Source: Thiobacter sp. AK1
GTDB lineage: Bacteria > Pseudomonadota > Gammaproteobacteria > Burkholderiales > Thiobacteraceae
Length of the DNA: 64,000 nucleotides
Assembly: GCF_039822265.1 (NCBI RefSeq)
Contig: NZ_JBAJEX010000010.1
Coordinates: 1-64,000, forward strand
Direction of reading: 5' to 3'
Part shown: one piece after another, positions 56,353 to 62,964 of the stretch
How positions within the stretch are numbered: the stretch's first letter is position 1
Layout: every line of letters starts with the position of its first letter
Made by a program: the position numbers and the translations under genes
Notes under the pieces: generated by a model
The model's input: the letters and a program-made list of their open reading frames with translations, nothing else
Told to the model about the DNA's origin: nothing
Database searches by the model: none

Positions 56353-58203
56353 ATGAGTGACGCCATCGCAAGCGAAAGGCTCAGCGGCCGCGAAGCCGCC
56401 CTGGCCCGCCGTCGCGCGTTGTCGCTCCAGGGGAAAGCCGCCCTGGGAAACGCTGGCAATGGGGCTGGCGCGGCAACGGGCGCCCAGCGGTCGCAGGCGG
56501 GCAGGTCCGAGGCTGACTGCGGCTGTCGGCACGACGAGCCCGTCAGCGCACGGGTGGAAGACGCAAGTGAGACACGCCCCAAGGTGATCGTGCCCGAACC
56601 ACCCTCGCCGGCGCGCCAGCGGCGCATCGAGCAATCTTTGCGCGGGCGGGGCGACGCGCCGCCGGCCCGGCCCTGCGGGCGGATTCGACCCGAGCCGCAA
56701 AAAGTGGAGATCGGTACCACCCTGTCTGGCACGCCGGTGACCGGCAACCAAGTGGAGCGCAGCCCGCGCGTCACGGGCAACGAGGCGGGCACCTGCCGGG
56801 TGGTGACGGGGACGGAGTATGTGGGTAGCGAGCAGTTTTCCGCCTTCTGCGGCGCTCTGCCGGAGCCCAATCCCAGCAAGGTGGCAGTCACCACCACCAG
56901 TCGCGGCCGGCGCATTACCGGTACCGAGGTGGGGCGCAGCCCCAAAGTCACGGGCGATGAGTACGGGACCTGCAAGCGGGTGACGGGGACCGAATACCTT
57001 GCCGCCGAGCAAGTGGGCGAGTTCTGTGGCACGGCCCCCGAGCCCCATCCCGCGAAGGTGGAAGCCGGGCAGACTGGCAAGGGGCTGCGCATCACGGGTA
57101 CCGATTTCAACCGCCGGGTGCCGGTGACCGGTACGGAAGCAGGCGCCCGGCGTGCCATTACCGGCACCGCCTACGCCGATGCCGCGGCCCAGGCTCGCGA
57201 GGAGGGCGATGCTCCAAAAAAGGTGGAAACCAGTCACACCGCAGCTGGCGCGACGGTGAGCGGCACCCGAGTGGGTCGCGCACCGAGCCTTACCGGCGTT
57301 GAGGCGGGTGCGTGCAAGCGTGTGACTGGTACCGATTATCTACCGGCCGAGGAATTCGTCTCCTACTGCCGCAGCGAACCTTACCAGCCGCCGGCCAAAG
57401 TGGGTGTGTCCCGCACCTTCCGGGGCCAGGCGGTGTCGGGCACCCAGGTGGGGCGCTCGGTCAAGGTGACCGGCGATGAGTACGGTGCCTGCAAGCCGGT
57501 GACGGGCACCTCCTACATCGGCGCCGACCAGTACGCCGAATTTTGCGCGGCCCGGGCCGCGCAAGAGGCCATCAACCGGGCACGGCTGGGCCGCAGCGCT
57601 GCTTTGACCGGCATTCAACCGGGGCCAGATGCCAAGCTCACGGGCAACGAGCGTGGCACCTGTCAGCCCGTGAGCGGCACGCCCTACCTGGGTGAGGATC
57701 AAGCCGCCGAAGCCTGTGGCATTACGCCTGCGCCGGCGCGGCCCGGCGGCTTCTCGATTCCCACGCCGGCGCGTATGGCCCGCTCTTCTGAGGTCCGGCG
57801 CATCACCGGTAGCGCCTACGGGGATAACGGCCGCATCACCGGACCCATGGCGCGAGCGGTGGGCTTGATCTCGGGGACGCCGGAATTTCGCTACCGCGAG
57901 GAAATGACGAGCCGGCCGGTAGCGGCGCCGGAACCGCGTCCCGAGCGCATCACTGGCGAAGGTCGGGAACGGCGCATCACCGGCGATGCCTGGGATCGCA
58001 ACGACCGCATCACCGGCACCGAGGGCTATTTCGCTACGCGGCGCAACCCCACCTTGCGGGGCGCGCCCCGCGGCGCGGGGGCGAATGCCCGCGCTTTCCG
58101 CGAGATCGAGCATCCAGCACCTGCCGCCAGCCGTATTACCGGCAGTAGCGGCAATACCACCTCGGGGGCGGTCATCACCCTTTCCGGTGGTGCCCGGGGC
58201 TAG
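56353..58203 (+). CDS. csoS2: Carboxysome scaffold protein CsoS2 (short N-terminal form)
   Basis: A 616-residue intrinsically disordered scaffold linking shell and Rubisco in alpha-carboxysomes. The N-region (1-116) holds one clear Rubisco-binding N-repeat (REAALARRRALSLQGKAAL, residues 13-31) and one weak one (ARQRRIEQSLRGRG). Residues 117-456 form six M-repeats with VTGxE/VTGTEY and paired cysteines; the third is degenerate and lacks cysteines. Residues about 457-616 are the C-terminal shell-binding region rich in ITG motifs. The start follows AAAGGAAG, and an in-frame TAA at 56338 rules out a longer N-terminus. A -1 frameshift signal lies near 57216. Confidence 0.95.
   Translation: MSDAIASERLSGREAALARRRALSLQGKAALGNAGNGAGAATGAQRSQAGRSEADCGCRHDEPVSARVEDASETRPKVIVPEPPSPARQRRIEQSLRGRGDAPPARPCGRIRPEPQKVEIGTTLSGTPVTGNQVERSPRVTGNEAGTCRVVTGTEYVGSEQFSAFCGALPEPNPSKVAVTTTSRGRRITGTEVGRSPKVTGDEYGTCKRVTGTEYLAAEQVGEFCGTAPEPHPAKVEAGQTGKGLRITGTDFNRRVPVTGTEAGARRAITGTAYADAAAQAREEGDAPKKVETSHTAAGATVSGTRVGRAPSLTGVEAGACKRVTGTDYLPAEEFVSYCRSEPYQPPAKVGVSRTFRGQAVSGTQVGRSVKVTGDEYGACKPVTGTSYIGADQYAEFCAARAAQEAINRARLGRSAALTGIQPGPDAKLTGNERGTCQPVSGTPYLGEDQAAEACGITPAPARPGGFSIPTPARMARSSEVRRITGSAYGDNGRITGPMARAVGLISGTPEFRYREEMTSRPVAAPEPRPERITGEGRERRITGDAWDRNDRITGTEGYFATRRNPTLRGAPRGAGANARAFREIEHPAPAASRITGSSGNTTSGAVITLSGGARG
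56701..57720 (+). repeat. Six CsoS2 M-repeats
   Basis: About 340 residues made of six repeats of 52-60 residues, each starting near KV-x(5)-T and carrying ITG/VTG-type turns ending in a YxxxEQxxxFC-like block. The third (about 57055-57216) is degenerate, with AGARRAITGTAYADAAAQAR replacing the conserved block and no cysteine, and the sixth is divergent at its start. Confidence 0.85.
57200..57302 (+). promoter_or_regulatory. Probable programmed -1 frameshift site in csoS2
   Basis: SD-like AGGAGG at 57200-57205, a 10-base gap, then the in-phase slippery heptamer A AAA AAG at 57216-57222 (codons 288-290, CCA AAA AAG). A stem GCGCGAC (57248-57254) / GTCGCGC (57275-57281) with an inner GGTG/CACC stem follows. 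A -1 shift would add 26 codons and stop at TGA 57300-57302, giving a 316-residue protein with the N-region and three M-repeats only. CsoS2 is known to be made as two isoforms by -1 frameshifting in Halothiobacillus; the elements here are read directly. Confidence 0.72.
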
Positions 58204-58215
58204 AGGGCGTCGCCG

Positions 58216-59787
58216 ATGAATACGCGCCAACGCATGGAAGCCCTGCGCGGTCGCCAGACTACGCCTGCCGCACCGGTGGGGCTGGCCGTCCCACCTGCGG
58301 CGATACCGGCCTGGCCGCAGCGACCGAGCTTCTGCCCCCCAGGCATGGAGCCGCGCGGAGGCGAGTGCGTGGCGGCCGTATGCGCGCCGCGCGCGCATCC
58401 CCTGGCCGATCTGGCGCGCAACGAGGAGCTGGCCGATTACGAGCGGACGGTGCGTGGCCGTTTCGAGGCCATCGTGCCCACGCTCAAACAGATCGCAGCC
58501 ATCCAGCATGAAAGCGGCTTCGAGGCGCGTGCCCAGGCCCTCGCCCAGGAACGGCTGGGTTTTGCGCTGCCGGAAGACGTGCTACAGGACGCGTGGGTCA
58601 CCACCCTGGACATGCGTCGCCTCTACGGGCACGCCGTGTTGGCCACCTACGAGCGATTGGCCCACGCCTTCGCCGACCGCTGGAGCCGGCCGGGGGAAGT
58701 GGAAGCCATGCAGCGGTTTTTCATCGAATGCGGCTTCCATGAAGTGGACATCAGCCCCTGCGCCGATGGCCGCCTCAAGGGCCTTTTGCCTTTCGTGCTG
58801 CGCCTGCCGCGGGGGGCGGTGCACCGCAAGGCCTACGCGGGCGCCCTGTTCGACGTGGAGCTCAACGTGCGCCACTGGACCGACACCGAGCTGCGCCGCT
58901 GGCGCGAGGGCGTGCCCACGCTACCAGAGGCGGGCACGCGCTACCTGAAGATCGCGGTCTACCACTTCAGCGGCTCAGACCCGACCCACGAGGGCTGCGC
59001 TGCCCACGGTAGTGACGAGCGGCGCGCCGCGCAGGCCGCGCTCGACCGATTGGCCGCCTTCCGCACGGCCATCGAAAACGGTTTCTGTTGCGGCGCGTCG
59101 GTGGCGACGCTGCTCATCGGGGTGGACACCGATAATGACGCGATCCGGGTGCACGTGCCCGACGCGCAAGGCGAGATGAGCGTGGACTGTTACGTAGATA
59201 ATCTCGCCCTCTACCGGCGCACGGTGGACCTACCGCTCTCCGAAGCCCGGCAACGCGTGGCGGAAGCGGTCGCCGAAGCGGCGCGCGGCGCGGGCCGCAG
59301 CCGGCCGGAGGCGGGCATGGAACGGCTGATCGAGCGGTTAATCACTCACAACCTGTCGCAGATCGACTACGTGTGTGCCCATCACGCCGGCCGCTACCGC
59401 GACATCGGACATGCGGAGCGCTTCATCAATCTGGGCGATAGCCTGGACGAGGTGCATTTGCGCAATCTGGCCTACTTCGCCCACCTCTACACCATCGAGG
59501 AAGGGGCGGCGGATCTGGACGTGGGCATCCGTATCTTCAGCCAGCTCAACGTGGCCCGTGGCCTGCCGGTGCCCATTGCCATCCATTACCGCTACGACGG
59601 CCGCGTGCCCGGTTCGCGGGAGCGCGCCGTAGCCCGTTGCCGGCGGATTGGCGCGGCTGTGGTTGCGCGTTATCCCGAGCTGGCGCGGCAGGGTCTGCTC
59701 TATATCGGCATGACGGTGCAGGACAAGCGCACCGGCAGCTCGCTGGAAACGGTGACAGACAGTGAACGGGAATCGCAGAAGCACTGA
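58216..59787 (+). CDS. csoSCA: Carboxysome shell carbonic anhydrase
   Basis: A 523-residue beta-type (CsoSCA) carbonic anhydrase that converts bicarbonate to CO2 inside the carboxysome. Zinc ligands are Cys182 in DISPCADGRLKGLLPF, His250 in IAVYHFSGSDP and Cys261 in THEGCAAHGS, matching the known Cys-His-x10-Cys arrangement. FCCGASVATLLIGVDTDNDA-type and NNLSQIDYV-type blocks are also present. The N-terminal 65 residues are proline-rich and variable and would hold the Rubisco-binding motif. Twelve bases after csoS2. Confidence 0.97.
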   Translation: MNTRQRMEALRGRQTTPAAPVGLAVPPAAIPAWPQRPSFCPPGMEPRGGECVAAVCAPRAHPLADLARNEELADYERTVRGRFEAIVPTLKQIAAIQHESGFEARAQALAQERLGFALPEDVLQDAWVTTLDMRRLYGHAVLATYERLAHAFADRWSRPGEVEAMQRFFIECGFHEVDISPCADGRLKGLLPFVLRLPRGAVHRKAYAGALFDVELNVRHWTDTELRRWREGVPTLPEAGTRYLKIAVYHFSGSDPTHEGCAAHGSDERRAAQAALDRLAAFRTAIENGFCCGASVATLLIGVDTDNDAIRVHVPDAQGEMSVDCYVDNLALYRRTVDLPLSEARQRVAEAVAEAARGAGRSRPEAGMERLIERLITHNLSQIDYVCAHHAGRYRDIGHAERFINLGDSLDEVHLRNLAYFAHLYTIEEGAADLDVGIRIFSQLNVARGLPVPIAIHYRYDGRVPGSRERAVARCRRIGAAVVARYPELARQGLLYIGMTVQDKRTGSSLETVTDSERESQKH

Positions 59788-59796
59788 GGTCAAGCC

Positions 59797-60048
59797 ATGA
59801 AGATCATGCAGGTGGAAAAGACGCTGGTTTCGACCAACCGTGTGAAAGAAATGGGTCATCGGCCCCTCTTGGTGGTGCGGGAGAAGGCCGGTGGCACGCC
59901 CCAAGTGGCGGTGGACGCGGTGGGATGCATCCCGGGCGACTGGGTGATCTGCGTGGGAAGCTCCGCTGCAAGGGAAGCCGCGGGTTCCAAGGACTTCCCA
60001 TCCGATCTCACCATCGTCGGCATCATCGATCACTGGGAGGAGCGCTGA
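59797..60048 (+). CDS. csoS4A: Carboxysome pentameric vertex protein CsoS4A
   Basis: An 83-residue EutN/CcmL-family protein that forms pentamers capping the shell vertices. Diagnostic elements are MKIMQVEKTLVSTNRV, VAVDAVGCIPGDWVICVGSS and the DLTIVGIIDHW end. Nine bases after csoSCA and one base before csoS4B. Confidence 0.97.
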   Translation: MKIMQVEKTLVSTNRVKEMGHRPLLVVREKAGGTPQVAVDAVGCIPGDWVICVGSSAAREAAGSKDFPSDLTIVGIIDHWEER

Positions 60049-60049
60049 C

Positions 60050-60334
60050 ATGGAGATCATGCGGGTGGTGTCCGACCTGGTTTGCACCCGCCGCATCCCC
60101 GGCTTGTACAGCGCCTCGCTGCGGGTACTGGCAGATCAAAAGGGCAAGCTTTCCGTGGCGGTGGATCCCGTGGGTGTGCCGCCGGGCAAATGGGTTTTTA
60201 CTGCCGGCGGCTCGGCTGCCCGCTACGGCGCCGGCGATTATCGAATCCTTACCGATTTGACGATCCTTGGGATCATCGATCAGTGGGACGTGACGGACAA
60301 CGTCGCGGGCAAGGCAACTTCATCAACTCTCTGA
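60050..60334 (+). CDS. csoS4B: Carboxysome pentameric vertex protein CsoS4B
   Basis: A 94-residue paralogue of CsoS4A with MEIMRVVSDLVCTRRI, VAVDPVGVPPGKWVFTAGGS and LTDLTILGIIDQW, plus a short C-terminal tail (VTDNVAGKATSSTL). Minor vertex pentamer of the shell. Its tail overlaps the ribosome-site region of csoS1. Confidence 0.96.
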   Translation: MEIMRVVSDLVCTRRIPGLYSASLRVLADQKGKLSVAVDPVGVPPGKWVFTAGGSAARYGAGDYRILTDLTILGIIDQWDVTDNVAGKATSSTL

Positions 60335-60346
60335 AGGAGAAACAGC

Positions 60347-60646
60347 ATGGCAAATTCAATGACGGGTATCGCCCTGGGTATGATCGAGACGCGTGGCCTG
60401 GTGCCTGCGATCGAGGCGGCGGACGCGATGACCAAGGCGGCGGAAGTGCGGTTGATTGGCCGCCAGTTCGTGGGGGGTGGCTATGTCACCGTGATGGTGC
60501 GGGGTGAGACCGGTGCGGTGAACGCTGCGGTGCGCGCGGGCGCGGATGCCTGCGAGCGGGTGGGTGATGGCCTGGTTGCGGCCCACATCATCGCGCGCGT
60601 GCACAGCGAGGTGGAAAACATCCTGCCCACCGCGGCAGCAGCCTAA
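60347..60646 (+). CDS. csoS1: Carboxysome hexameric shell protein CsoS1 (copy 1)
   Basis: A 99-residue BMC-domain protein that tiles the shell facets. ALGMIETRGLVPAIEAADAM, the pore-lining FVGGGYVTV and GDGLVAAHIIARVHSEVEN are conserved. Nearly identical to the next copy, differing mainly in the first residues (NSMTGIALG versus NGLTGIALG) and the last (AAAA versus APTV). A GAAGGAGAAA ribosome site precedes the ATG. Confidence 0.98.
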   Translation: MANSMTGIALGMIETRGLVPAIEAADAMTKAAEVRLIGRQFVGGGYVTVMVRGETGAVNAAVRAGADACERVGDGLVAAHIIARVHSEVENILPTAAAA

Positions 60647-60679
60647 GCAGTTTGTGTGTTCGTTTGAAGGAGATGAATC

Positions 60680-60979
60680 ATGGCTAACGGATTGACGGGT
60701 ATTGCTTTGGGCATGATCGAGACGCGTGGCCTGGTGCCTGCGATCGAGGCGGCGGATGCGATGACCAAGGCGGCGGAAGTGCGGTTGATTGGCCGCCAGT
60801 TCGTGGGGGGTGGCTATGTCACCGTGATGGTGCGGGGCGAGACCGGTGCGGTGAACGCTGCGGTGCGCGCGGGCGCCGATGCCTGCGAGCGGGTGGGTGA
60901 TGGCCTGGTCGCGGCCCACATCATCGCCCGCGTGCACAGCGAGGTGGAAAACATCCTGCCCACCGCGCCGACGGTGTAA
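60680..60979 (+). CDS. csoS1: Carboxysome hexameric shell protein CsoS1 (copy 2)
   Basis: A 99-residue BMC protein almost identical to copy 1 at both protein and DNA level over the core (positions 60716-60958 against 60383-60625). A GAAGGAGATG ribosome site precedes it. Such pairs correspond to CsoS1A/CsoS1C; which is which cannot be decided here. Confidence 0.98.
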   Translation: MANGLTGIALGMIETRGLVPAIEAADAMTKAAEVRLIGRQFVGGGYVTVMVRGETGAVNAAVRAGADACERVGDGLVAAHIIARVHSEVENILPTAPTV

Positions 60980-60990
60980 AGGGGATCGCC

Positions 60991-61365
60991 ATGGAAATGG
61001 TGGCGAGGCAGGCCAACGGGGTTATGACCGGGACAAGCCATGGCATCGCCCTGGGCATGATCGAGACGCGTGGCCTGGTGCCTGCGATCGAGGCGGCGGA
61101 TGCGATGACCAAGGCGGCGGAAGTGCGGTTGATTGGCCGCCAGTTCGTGGGGGGTGGTTATGTCACCGTGATGGTGCGGGGTGAGACCGGTGCGGTGAAC
61201 GCTGCGGTGCGCGCGGGCGCGGATGCCTGCGAGCGGGTGGGTGATGGCCTGGTCGCGGCCCACATCATCGCCCGCGTGCACAGCGAGGTGGAAAACATCC
61301 TACCGCGCAAGCCTAGCGCCGACGGCGCGGGACGCGACGGTGACGTGATCCGCTACGGCAGCTGA
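60991..61365 (+). CDS. csoS1: Carboxysome hexameric shell protein CsoS1 with extensions (CsoS1B-like)
   Basis: A 124-residue BMC protein whose core matches the two preceding copies, with an N-terminal extension (MEMVARQANGVMTGTSHG) and a C-terminal tail (RKPSADGAGRDGDVIRYGS). A C-terminal extension is the mark of CsoS1B; the N-terminal one is unusual. If translation starts at the internal ATG (61024) only the tail differs. Eleven bases after copy 2. Confidence 0.93.
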   Translation: MEMVARQANGVMTGTSHGIALGMIETRGLVPAIEAADAMTKAAEVRLIGRQFVGGGYVTVMVRGETGAVNAAVRAGADACERVGDGLVAAHIIARVHSEVENILPRKPSADGAGRDGDVIRYGS

Positions 61366-61376
61366 AAGGGTGGGTC

Positions 61377-61829
61377 ATGGCGAGCGATCCCCGGCTCCTC
61401 GGCTACCTGCACCGAGCGCTGGCGCACGAAATGGCGGCGGTGCAGCAGTACATGGCCCAGTCCCGCCTGTGTGACCAGTGGAATCTGGCGGATTTCTGCG
61501 CCCATTTCCGCGAGGACGTGGACGAAGAGATTGAGCACGTCAAGACCTTGATCGACACTCTGGTGAAGCTGGGTGTGGCCCCGCGCGCAATGCAAATCGC
61601 GCCCGCGCGCCTGGGACGCAGTTTGCGCGAGCTGATCGAAATCGACCGCATCCTTGAGGTGGATGCCGTGCGTCTCTACGAGGAAGCGGCCGCCTATTGC
61701 GCACGGGTAGGCGACTTCCAGCACGAGTCCGTGTTCCAGTCCATCCTGCGCGATGAACTCGCTCATTTGCAGGAGCTTGACCGCATGCGCGCGGCGCTTC
61801 CGGCCGAAGAGGAATCACGTTATGCCTGA
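61377..61829 (+). CDS. Ferritin-like protein of the carboxysome operon
   Basis: A 150-residue four-helix ferritin-like protein. Metal-type residues are visible in HEMAAVQQYMAQSRLCDQW, DEEIEHVKTLIDTL, EVDAVRLYEEAAAYC and LRDELAHLQELDRM, giving E/ExxH pairs. Bacterioferritin-like genes are regularly found at this position in cso operons, but their role is not established. The stop overlaps the acRAF start by eight bases. Confidence 0.92.
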   Translation: MASDPRLLGYLHRALAHEMAAVQQYMAQSRLCDQWNLADFCAHFREDVDEEIEHVKTLIDTLVKLGVAPRAMQIAPARLGRSLRELIEIDRILEVDAVRLYEEAAAYCARVGDFQHESVFQSILRDELAHLQELDRMRAALPAEEESRYA

Positions 61830-62082
61830 AGAGGAAAGGCTTCCACACTGGCAGCGGCAGGACTTGCCGCCGGCGCTGACGCGACGCTTCGAATTCGCCG
61901 CCTACGCAGAGACGCGGCGTTTTCTGGACGCGGTGGCGAAACTGGCGGAAGAAGCGGGGCATTATCCCAACCTGAGCTTTGGCAAGACCTACGTCAGCGT
62001 CACGCTCGATGCCGATGGACGTCCGCTCACCGCGGAAATCTTCGCCCTGGCTGCGCGTATCGACGCTCTGGTGAAGGACTGA
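61822..62082 (+). CDS. acRAF: Alpha-carboxysome Rubisco assembly factor (acRAF)
   Basis: An 86-residue protein of the pterin-carbinolamine-dehydratase fold that lost the enzymatic role and assists Rubisco assembly in alpha-carboxysome organisms. [37 protein letters not shown] and [12 protein letters not shown] are typical. The ATG at 61822 lies inside the ferritin-like gene end; an upstream frame is not supported. Its presence implies a form I Rubisco elsewhere in the genome. Confidence 0.9.
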   Translation: MPEEERLPHWQRQDLPPALTRRFEFAAYAETRRFLDAVAKLAEEAGHYPNLSFGKTYVSVTLDADGRPLTAEIFALAARIDALVKD

Positions 62083-62086
62083 ACCC

Positions 62087-62719
62087 GTGGCCGCCCTTTC
62101 GATCGCCGTGGCCAATCAAAAGGGCGGCACTGGCAAGACCACGTTGGCGGTGAATCTGGCGGCGGGGCTTGCGCGGCGGGGCCCGACGCTGCTGCTCGAC
62201 GCCGATCCTCAAGGCACGGCAAGCCACTGGGTGCGGCTGGCCGGCGGTGCATTGCCCCAGGTGGTGGCCGCGGCGGGCTCGGTTCTGGGGCGCGAGATCG
62301 CCTTGGCGGCGGAAAGCACTGACTACGTGGTGATCGACTGCCCACCCCATCTGGATGACGCCGTTCTGAGACAAGTGTGGGCCGCCGCCGATCGCGTGCT
62401 GGTGCCGGTGCAGCCTTCGCCGCCAGACTTGTGGGCCTGTGTAGCGGTGATGGAGCGGCTACAGTCGGCGCGCGCGGCCCGGCCCGGGCGCAAGGCCTGG
62501 GTGGTGGTGAATCAGCTGGATACACGCTCGAGCTTGTCCCGCTCGGTGTACGACGCGCTTGCGGCATTGGGCCTGCCGGCGCTGGCCCATGGGCTTGCCC
62601 GGCGCGCCGCTTGGCGGGTCGCGGCGCTGGAAGGCACCAGTGTGTATGGATTGGGCGCCCGCGGCGCGGCTGCGGTGCGGGAAATGGAAGGCATCATCGA
62701 GGAGGTACTGAAGCCATGA
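62087..62719 (+). CDS. mcdA: ParA-type ATPase positioning carboxysomes (McdA)
   Basis: A 210-residue ParA/MinD-family ATPase starting at GTG. The deviant Walker A motif is [20 protein letters not shown], with [12 protein letters not shown] and [11 protein letters not shown] following. In carboxysome operons such proteins use the nucleoid as a track to space carboxysomes. Four bases after acRAF; its stop overlaps the mcdB start (ATGA). Confidence 0.92.
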   Translation: MAALSIAVANQKGGTGKTTLAVNLAAGLARRGPTLLLDADPQGTASHWVRLAGGALPQVVAAAGSVLGREIALAAESTDYVVIDCPPHLDDAVLRQVWAAADRVLVPVQPSPPDLWACVAVMERLQSARAARPGRKAWVVVNQLDTRSSLSRSVYDALAALGLPALAHGLARRAAWRVAALEGTSVYGLGARGAAAVREMEGIIEEVLKP

Positions 62720-62898
62720 GCAAGACATCGGACAAACTCGCGGCCGGCGTGCGCAAGGCCAAGGACGAACCTGCTGCCCCCACGGCACAGTCCGCCGAGA
62801 CGGCCCCGCGGCGCAAGCCCATCCCCGATCATGATCCGGCCTACGGGTTGCCTGCGCCGACCCAGGGGCTGCACCCCGCTCGCATCTGGCCTGATTGA
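62716..62898 (+). CDS. mcdB: Small disordered carboxysome-positioning partner (McdB-like)
   Basis: A 60-residue basic, proline/alanine-rich protein without a fold, ending in ARIWPD. Small, disordered proteins after mcdA with a conserved C-terminal tryptophan are the alpha-carboxysome McdB type, which load McdA ATPase onto the carboxysome. The ATGA overlap with mcdA supports it. Call rests on position, composition and the terminal tryptophan. Confidence 0.78.
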   Translation: MSKTSDKLAAGVRKAKDEPAAPTAQSAETAPRRKPIPDHDPAYGLPAPTQGLHPARIWPD

Positions 62899-62964
62899 AC
62901 CCGCCCTGCGCGGTTTCCTTTGCTGCTTCGTTCGGTGCGGAAAACCCGTGCCGCGGATGCCTTC

